A stretch of DNA of 6,131 nt, taken from the NCBI GenBank assembly GCA_944371545.1, contig CALVXT010000084.1:1-6131 (forward strand), written 5' to 3'. The position numbers were made by a program, and so were the translations under genes. Below, piece after piece: positions 1-4,751 of the stretch. This stretch comes from an uncultured Bacilli bacterium (GTDB lineage: Bacteria > Bacillota_I > Bacilli_A > RF39 > UBA660). Under the pieces are notes generated by a model. That model did not search any database and was not told where the DNA came from. It was given only the letters and a program-made list of their open reading frames with translations. Position 1 is the stretch's first letter. The number at the start of each line of letters is the position of its first letter.

Positions 1-170
1 TTAACAATTATTGGGGTATTGATATGCGTTTGTGCAGTGTTAGGTGTAAGTTATGCATATTGGGTGTTGGTGTTACAGCAGAAAGATTCTAATATTGTTT
101 CAAGTGATTGTTTTTCAATAGAATTTGAAGAAGGAGAAACAATTAGTTTGCAAAATACTTTTCCTATAGC
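1..170 (+). repeat. Near-identical direct repeat, copy 1 (leader-coding cassette)
   Basis: This segment matches 1676-1845 base for base with no gaps except at positions 78 (CAG/CAA), 105 (AGT/AGC) and 150 (TTG/TTA), all silent third-position changes. It encodes the hydrophobic leader and the first residues of the mature protein, up to TFPIA. The left end of the repeat lies outside the window, so its full length is unknown. Confidence 0.95.
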
Positions 171-1572
171 AGATGAAGACTTAATCGACTTTTTAACTAA
201 TACTACTCCTTATCATTTTAAAATTGTTAATAAGTGTGATTCTAACGTAAAAGGTTTTATTAATTTAGAAACAATATCAGTAAGTGGAAAAAAATTAAGT
301 GATGAATATGTGGATGTTTTATTATATGATGGACGCGTATCATTAGATCAATCTTCTTATTTGACTGGAATTACTTATTATCCTTTACTTAAAGCGGATG
401 TGATGCGTGATACTTTATGGGAATTGTCAAACATGAATTCTGAAATACAGTCACAACTTATTCATGCAAATATTAATGAAAGTAAAGTTTTAGATGAAGC
501 ATTGACTGCTTATAAGCTAGCTGATATTGATTTGGCTCCTTATGAAGAAAAAGAATATAATTTATTATTGTGGCTAGATAAAAGTGCAACGGCTACTGAA
601 GATGTTATGAATACAAATTGGTCTGGAAAAATTACTGTGTCTACTAATTATGTTACTAATGATATGGCTAAAGAGCAATTTAATTATGTATTACTTGGTA
701 CTTATAAGGGAACTTTTGATATGGAAACTTGTCTTAAATTTTCTGAAGGTTCTTCAGAAGCAGAAAGTTATTGTGAAAGGTATAATTCTATGAATGAAAC
801 TACAGGATTTACTATTGATGAATTTATACCTCTTTATAGTTTAAATTTGATAAAAGATTATTATGTTGAAAACGCAACTGAAGCTATTGTTTGTAGTATA
901 AATAGTGGAGGAACTTATGTTGATGATAAATATAATTATTTAGCTGGAAGAGATATGAATCCTGTTGTTCCAAGTTCTATTGATGGAATTCCAGTTACTT
1001 CAATTGGAGAAGCTAATTACTATTGCCGAGATCTTTTGGAAAATGATCATAATGTGTCTAATTCATTTAATGGTTATGTATATTATTCTTCAGGAAATGG
1101 AAGTAATGTAGATCCTAATAAAAATGTGGTTCTAAATTCAATAACTTTAAATGAGGGAATTAAAAGTATATCTGGTAGTTCTTTTGCTTATAATCGATTA
1201 GAAAATGTGAATTTTCCGTCAACGTTGCAGACAATTGAAGAAAATGCTTTTTTGGCTAACCTATTAACAGAAGTTGTTTTTGATCCAAGTACATCACTTT
1301 ATATTGGAAAAAGAGCATTTAATAACAATCAAATAGAAAAAATTGTTTTAAATGGTGACATTACATTTGATAGTGATTTATTAGATAAAAATGATCATGG
1401 TTTTGTTGATGGTGGAGTTTTTAAAAATAATCCTGTTACTGAAATTGTTAATAATACTGGTAAATCTTATGATTGGCAGTTGTTATTGACCGGGGAAGAA
1501 GGCGAAGCGTTTGAAACAGGAAGTTTAGAAATTGATGGAAGAAAAATTGAAATAACCAAAGATGAAACATAA
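1..1572 (+). CDS. Secreted/surface BspA-type leucine-rich repeat protein with SipW/TasA-like leader (5'-truncated by window)
   Basis: The reading frame is open from the first base, and the visible protein begins LTIIGVLICVCAVLGVSYAY. The downstream paralogue has eight more residues (MANKRNLA) before this point, so the true start lies about 24 nt before the window and the full protein would be about 531 residues; numbering below assumes this. A hydrophobic leader (about residues 8-34) ends in GVSYAYW, resembling SipW-processed TasA/CalY leaders. A beta-rich region (about 40-210) closes with NTNWSGKITVSTNY, a TasA-like ending. A middle region (about 215-385) holds Cys252, 266, 306 and 350, adding to Cys45 and Cys87. 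Four to five short LRR_5/BspA-type repeats (about 386-494; pattern L..I.iP..l.tIe..AF..N) precede a tail ending ETGSLEIDGRKIEI. There is no LPXTG or C-terminal membrane segment, so the protein is either anchored by an uncleaved leader or released/polymerised like TasA. Export and LRR identity are well supported; the ligand and role are unknown. Confidence 0.85.
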   Translation, partial: LTIIGVLICVCAVLGVSYAYWVLVLQQKDSNIVSSDCFSIEFEEGETISLQNTFPIADEDLIDFLTNTTPYHFKIVNKCDSNVKGFINLETISVSGKKLSDEYVDVLLYDGRVSLDQSSYLTGITYYPLLKADVMRDTLWELSNMNSEIQSQLIHANINESKVLDEALTAYKLADIDLAPYEEKEYNLLLWLDKSATATEDVMNTNWSGKITVSTNYVTNDMAKEQFNYVLLGTYKGTFDMETCLKFSEGSSEAESYCERYNSMNETTGFTIDEFIPLYSLNLIKDYYVENATEAIVCSINSGGTYVDDKYNYLAGRDMNPVVPSSIDGIPVTSIGEANYYCRDLLENDHNVSNSFNGYVYYSSGNGSNVDPNKNVVLNSITLNEGIKSISGSSFAYNRLENVNFPSTLQTIEENAFLANLLTEVVFDPSTSLYIGKRAFNNNQIEKIVLNGDITFDSDLLDKNDHGFVDGGVFKNNPVTEIVNNTGKSYDWQLLLTGEEGEAFETGSLEIDGRKIEITKDET

Positions 1573-1630
1573 GAAGTTTGGAAAATAAATTGAGATTTTA
1601 ATTTTGTGTTATGTGAGGGTGTTTTTTTAT

Positions 1631-1643
1631 AAGGAAGAAGAGG
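1631..1643 (+). promoter_or_regulatory. Ribosome binding site for the second LRR protein gene
   Basis: The purine run AAGGAAGAAGAGG ends 8 nt before ATG 1652. It fixes the start there rather than at the in-frame upstream ATG at 1604, which has no such site and would add 16 residues, including charged ones, in front of the leader. Confidence 0.8.
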
Positions 1644-1651
1644 ATTTAAAA

Positions 1652-3190
1652 ATGGCAAATAAAAGGAATTTGGCTTTAACAATTATTGGGGTATTGATAT
1701 GCGTTTGTGCAGTGTTAGGTGTAAGTTATGCATATTGGGTGTTGGTGTTACAACAGAAAGATTCTAATATTGTTTCAAGCGATTGTTTTTCAATAGAATT
1801 TGAAGAAGGAGAAACAATTAGTTTACAAAATACTTTTCCTATAGCTTATTCGCAATTGCTTGAATTTTTTCAAACTACAACCCCTTATCATTTTAAAATT
1901 GTTAACAAGTGTGATTCTTTGGCAAAAGGTGTTATAAACTTAGAAACATTGCCTGTTGAGGGTAAAGTACTAAGTGATGAATATGTGGCACTTTCTTTGT
2001 ATGAGGGTGCTAGGCCTATTAATGAGGCCACTTTTTCATCTTTTAAAGTTTTGGATGTAATAGATAATCTGCCTGTTAATGAAGAAAAAGTTTTAAGTGA
2101 ATCACAAGTTGCTTACAAATTAATTGATTTTGAATTAGCGCCTTATGAAGAAAAAGAATATGATTTATATTTATGGCTTGACGAATTTACACCTTTATCA
2201 GATGAGGTTATGAATACAAATTGGTCCGGAAAAATTACTATCACAACAAGTTATTGGACTCATGAAGAAATGCTTGCTTATTATGATTATGAATTAAGTT
2301 ATCGAGTAACTGGAGATGTAGATGTTGGTTTGTGTATTTCAACGTTAACTGAACAAGAATCATGGAGTGCTGTTTCTGCTACTCAATATTGCAATTCTTT
2401 AAAGGAAAATTTATCATTAGGTATTTATGCTTTTTCAAGTGCTTCAGGCAATCCTGAAGGAGATGAAAGTTACTGGCGTGATCAGTATGATAAAGATTAT
2501 GTAGATAATTTTAAATTAGATACAGTTGTTGCATTATGTAATTACAAAATGGGCGGTAATTATGTTAACGAAGATTTTGATTATATTAATGGTAATGAAA
2601 TGAATCCAGTTTTGCCTTCAACATTTTTATCTTATCCTGTAATTGGCACAGCTACTTGTCTATATGGAGATGATAGAAAAGATCATGTAAATAGTTTTAA
2701 TGGAGTAGAATTTGATACATATTATGGTGAATTTGGTAGTTTTGTTAATAATCGAGTAATAAATTCTGTTACTTTTCCTGATCAGCTAGAAATAATAGGT
2801 GATTATAGTTTTTACGGAAATAGACTATCTGCTATACAAATTCCAACAAAAATTCGAACTATTGGTGAAAGTGCTTTTCAAAGAAATCAATTAACAAGGT
2901 TAGAACTTAATCCTTCTTCAACGCTTGTGGTAGGAGTTCGTGCTTTTAATGATAATCAGATTACTGAAATTGTTTTAAATGGTGATATTGAATTTGAATA
3001 CGAATCTAAAGAAAACAGGGGAGAACGTGCAACAAGTGGAGTTTTTAAAAATAACCCTGTAGAAAAAATTATAAATAATACTAGTAAGGCTTATAATTGG
3101 GCAGGTATTTTAACTGGTGAACCTGGTGATGAATTTGAAACTGGTAGTTTAGAAGTTGATGGAAAAACGGTAGAGATTGTTAAAGAATGA
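1652..3190 (+). CDS. Secreted/surface BspA-type leucine-rich repeat protein with SipW/TasA-like leader (complete tandem paralogue)
   Basis: This is a 512-residue paralogue of the upstream gene. The ATG at 1652 is chosen because AAGGAAGAAGAGG lies 8 nt before it and it gives a classic leader: MANKR, then a hydrophobic core (about 8-34). S25-Y26-A27 offers a signal-peptidase-like site before YW. Residues 40-200 are beta-rich and end NTNWSGKITITTSYW, as in TasA/CalY-type domains. The middle region (about 205-365) carries Cys228, 247, 296 and 336 and a GGNYV...MNPVLPS segment that resembles the lead-in to LRR_5 repeats. BspA-type repeats span about 368-477 (for example IPTKIRTIGESAFQRNQLT), followed by a tail ending FETGSLEVDGKTVEI. 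No sortase signal or C-terminal anchor is visible. The hydrophobic core continues past the possible cleavage site (VLVL), so retention as a signal anchor is possible. The gene lies 79 nt after its paralogue and 13 nt before a GT39 glycosyltransferase gene. LRR_5 proteins are often surface adhesins or binding proteins; the specific function here is unknown. Confidence 0.88.
   Translation: MANKRNLALTIIGVLICVCAVLGVSYAYWVLVLQQKDSNIVSSDCFSIEFEEGETISLQNTFPIAYSQLLEFFQTTTPYHFKIVNKCDSLAKGVINLETLPVEGKVLSDEYVALSLYEGARPINEATFSSFKVLDVIDNLPVNEEKVLSESQVAYKLIDFELAPYEEKEYDLYLWLDEFTPLSDEVMNTNWSGKITITTSYWTHEEMLAYYDYELSYRVTGDVDVGLCISTLTEQESWSAVSATQYCNSLKENLSLGIYAFSSASGNPEGDESYWRDQYDKDYVDNFKLDTVVALCNYKMGGNYVNEDFDYINGNEMNPVLPSTFLSYPVIGTATCLYGDDRKDHVNSFNGVEFDTYYGEFGSFVNNRVINSVTFPDQLEIIGDYSFYGNRLSAIQIPTKIRTIGESAFQRNQLTRLELNPSSTLVVGVRAFNDNQITEIVLNGDIEFEYESKENRGERATSGVFKNNPVEKIINNTSKAYNWAGILTGEPGDEFETGSLEVDGKTVEIVKE
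1676..1845 (+). repeat. Near-identical direct repeat, copy 2 (leader-coding cassette)
   Basis: This is the second copy of the leader-coding repeat, offset 1675 nt from the first and in the same reading frame. Similarity stops sharply after ATAGC at 1845. The next 37 bases (1846-1882) match the paralogue at only about half of positions, then 1883-1918 again matches 208-243 with one difference, so the similarity is patchy rather than smoothly decaying. Copy 2 is preceded by 24 nt of coding sequence and a ribosome binding site whose counterparts for copy 1 are not visible. Confidence 0.95.
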
Positions 3191-3203
3191 GAGTAGATAG
3201 AGT

Positions 3204-4673
3204 ATGTTGGAAAAAATGAAAGAAATTTTTACAAGTTTAAAAAAGAGTAAAATTGGAGAATGGATTCAAAATCATTCTTCTTTTTCGTGGGCTTTATTTT
3301 TTTCTTTGTTGACAATTTTTCTTTATGGCTTTTTATGTTTTCATGAAAATATTTGGTATGATGAAGCCTACCAAATGGTATTGAATCGTTATTCTCTAAA
3401 AGATATTATTTATTTTGTTAGTAAAGATTTTTCACCTCCTTTGTATGCAATTTGCTTAAAGATTTTTACATCAATTTTCGGTTCTTCTTTAGGAGTTTGT
3501 CGTTTATTTTCTTTACTAGTTTATTGCTCTTTATTTTTTCTTGCTTTTTTTCCGATTCAAAAGCTTTTTTCTCGAAAAGTAAGTTTGTATTTTTCTTTGT
3601 TTTTACTTTTGTTTCCAGTATCTAGTTATATTTCTTTAGAAATTCGAACTTACTGTTTTGCCTTTGTTTTTACTTTGACGGCAGTTGTTTATGGGGCTTT
3701 ACTTTTGAAAGAAGATTCCTGGAAAAATATGATTTTGTATACGATTTTTTCGATTTTGGCAATGTATTCACATAATTATTCTATTTTTTGTATTTTCATT
3801 TTTTTGTGGATTGAATTCTTTTGTTCTTTATTTAAGAAAAAAGCTCGATTAAAAAGCTTTTTAGCCTTGTTAATAACTCTTTTGGCTTTTATACCATGGT
3901 TAAATGTTTTGATGGGACAAGCAAAAGCGTTGAATGCTAATTTTTGGATTGATGCCCCTAATTTGGCAGTTTTGTTTCAATGTTTATATTTTATTTTTGG
4001 CTCTTATAAATTCTTGGTTTTAGGTATTATTGACGTATTTCTTATATTCTTTTTTTGGGGAATTTTTAAACAGCCAAAGAAGGTACTCAAGGGGTTATAT
4101 ATTGTATTGCCAAGTTTACTTACTTTGCTTTTCTTTGTTCTCTGGAGTATTTATAAAACACCAATGTTTATTTCGAGATATATGGTTCCTGTCTTAGGCG
4201 GGATAGTGTTATTTTTAGCTGTTATTTGTAGTATTCCTAAAAAGAATTATTTGTTTCTCCTTCTTTTATTATTTTTAATTTATCCTTTTTTTGATAATTA
4301 TATTGAAGAATTTTCAAAAACGAATGATATGGAAACAAAAAATATGATTCAAAATATTGAAGAAAATTCTTCAGATCAAAAGATTTTTTTACATATTGGT
4401 GAATTTTCTTTAGGAGAGATGGAGTATTATTTTCCTGATAGTGAACATTATTATTATGAAAATATTCCAATTTATGTGACTGTTCCAGAAATTTTTGGAA
4501 ATGTTCATAAGCTTAGTGTTGAAGAAGAATTACCAAAGCAACAGTATATTTTGATTTCAAAGATAAGTTATGAATATTTTGTAGAAGAATATGATCTTCA
4601 AATTCTAGATAGTAGTTTCTTTGATATTCCTTATCAAGGTGAGCGATATGTTTATGTTTTGCAAAAAAATTGA
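3204..4673 (+). CDS. GT39/PMT-type polytopic membrane glycosyltransferase
   Basis: This 489-residue, strongly hydrophobic protein matches the GT-C fold family typified by ArnT/PMT. A first membrane helix (about 27-46) is followed by an extracytoplasmic loop with WYDEAY (Asp53-Glu54, the likely catalytic acidic motif) and DFSPPLY (75-81). Further family signatures are the conserved Arg100, SLEIRTY (144-150), YSHNYSIF (188-195), FIPWLNVL (229-236), NFWIDAP (246-252) and SRYMVPVLGG (324-333). About ten membrane segments end near residue 362, and a soluble, acidic, Tyr-rich extracytoplasmic domain (about 365-489) follows. Such enzymes move a sugar from a polyprenyl-phosphate carrier to a lipid, glycan or protein at the outer membrane face; the substrate here cannot be read from sequence. 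The gene starts 13 nt after the LRR protein gene and lacks a strong Shine-Dalgarno site (only GAGAG over the preceding stop), so translational coupling is likely. An in-frame ATG at 3216 is an alternative start. The pairing suggests it glycosylates the surface, perhaps the LRR proteins; this is inference. Confidence 0.82.
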   Translation: MLEKMKEIFTSLKKSKIGEWIQNHSSFSWALFFSLLTIFLYGFLCFHENIWYDEAYQMVLNRYSLKDIIYFVSKDFSPPLYAICLKIFTSIFGSSLGVCRLFSLLVYCSLFFLAFFPIQKLFSRKVSLYFSLFLLLFPVSSYISLEIRTYCFAFVFTLTAVVYGALLLKEDSWKNMILYTIFSILAMYSHNYSIFCIFIFLWIEFFCSLFKKKARLKSFLALLITLLAFIPWLNVLMGQAKALNANFWIDAPNLAVLFQCLYFIFGSYKFLVLGIIDVFLIFFFWGIFKQPKKVLKGLYIVLPSLLTLLFFVLWSIYKTPMFISRYMVPVLGGIVLFLAVICSIPKKNYLFLLLLLFLIYPFFDNYIEEFSKTNDMETKNMIQNIEENSSDQKIFLHIGEFSLGEMEYYFPDSEHYYYENIPIYVTVPEIFGNVHKLSVEEELPKQQYILISKISYEYFVEEYDLQILDSSFFDIPYQGERYVYVLQKN

Positions 4674-4727
4674 TTTTGTCTATGATTTTTTCGTCATGAT
4701 TTTCTTTTCTTTTTTTCGTCTTTTTTG
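4674..4727 (+). other. T-rich intergenic spacer with a duplicated TTTTTTCGTC
   Basis: The non-coding gap between the glycosyltransferase and helicase genes is strongly T-rich on the + strand. TTTTTTCGTC occurs at 4686-4695 and 4711-4720 in direct orientation, and 4700-4726 is pyrimidine except for one G. The only hairpin seen is ATGA/TCAT (4682-4685 with 4694-4697), too weak to call a terminator with confidence, although the T-run after it could help transcription stop. The tract may instead serve the promoter directly downstream. Confidence 0.5.
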
Positions 4728-4733
4728 TATAAT
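4705..4733 (+). promoter_or_regulatory. Probable sigma-A type promoter of the helicase gene
   Basis: A perfect -10 hexamer TATAAT lies at 4728-4733. The best-placed -35 region, 17 bp upstream (TTTTCT, 4705-4710), is a poor match, but the region upstream is an almost pure pyrimidine tract that could act as an UP-like element. Transcription would begin near 4740, giving a leader of only about 12 nt. The -10 is convincing; the -35 is weak. Confidence 0.55.
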
Positions 4734-4739
4734 GTTTAT

Positions 4740-4744
4740 GAGGT
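4740..4744 (+). promoter_or_regulatory. Ribosome binding site of the helicase gene
   Basis: GAGGT ends 7 nt before ATG 4752, a standard Shine-Dalgarno distance, and supports this start. If the TATAAT just upstream is the active promoter, this site sits at the extreme 5' end of the mRNA. Confidence 0.7.
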
Positions 4745-4751
4745 AATAGAC

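Noticed and set aside
19..21. TTG at 19 as the start of the first gene
   Set aside because: The frame is open to base 1 and the encoded sequence upstream of 19 matches the paralogue, whose start is 24 nt before the equivalent of base 1; the gene is cut by the window edge.
1583..1606. AAATT/AATTT inverted repeat between the two LRR genes as a terminator
   Set aside because: The stem is only about five A-T pairs and no T-tract follows directly.
1604..1633. Possible promoter TTGTGT (1604-1609) with TATAAG (1628-1633) before the second LRR gene
   Set aside because: The -35 is a poor match, and the -10 overlaps the T-run and ribosome binding region; co-transcription with the upstream gene explains expression as well.
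1604..1651. Upstream in-frame ATG at 1604 extending the second LRR protein by 16 residues
   Set aside because: There is no ribosome binding site, it would put an acidic EEED segment before the leader, and the strong purine-rich site points to ATG 1652.
1467..1682. Open frame of 71 codons on the minus strand across the junction of the two LRR genes
   Set aside because: It overlaps the end of one gene and the start of the next, has no recognisable domain, and its composition mirrors the antisense of real coding sequence.
1697..1711. Leader cysteines (ICVC) as a lipoprotein lipobox
   Set aside because: The cysteines lie in the middle of the hydrophobic core and the preceding residues do not fit L-A/S-G/A-C, so lipidation is unlikely.
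4237..4470. Open frame of 77 codons on the minus strand inside the glycosyltransferase gene
   Set aside because: It lies wholly antisense to a well-supported gene and encodes a low-complexity Asn/Lys/Tyr-rich peptide with no motif.
4682..4716. Intrinsic terminator after the glycosyltransferase gene (ATGA/TCAT hairpin followed by T-runs)
   Set aside because: A 4-bp AT-rich stem with an 8-nt loop is too unstable to call, and T-runs are common throughout this spacer.
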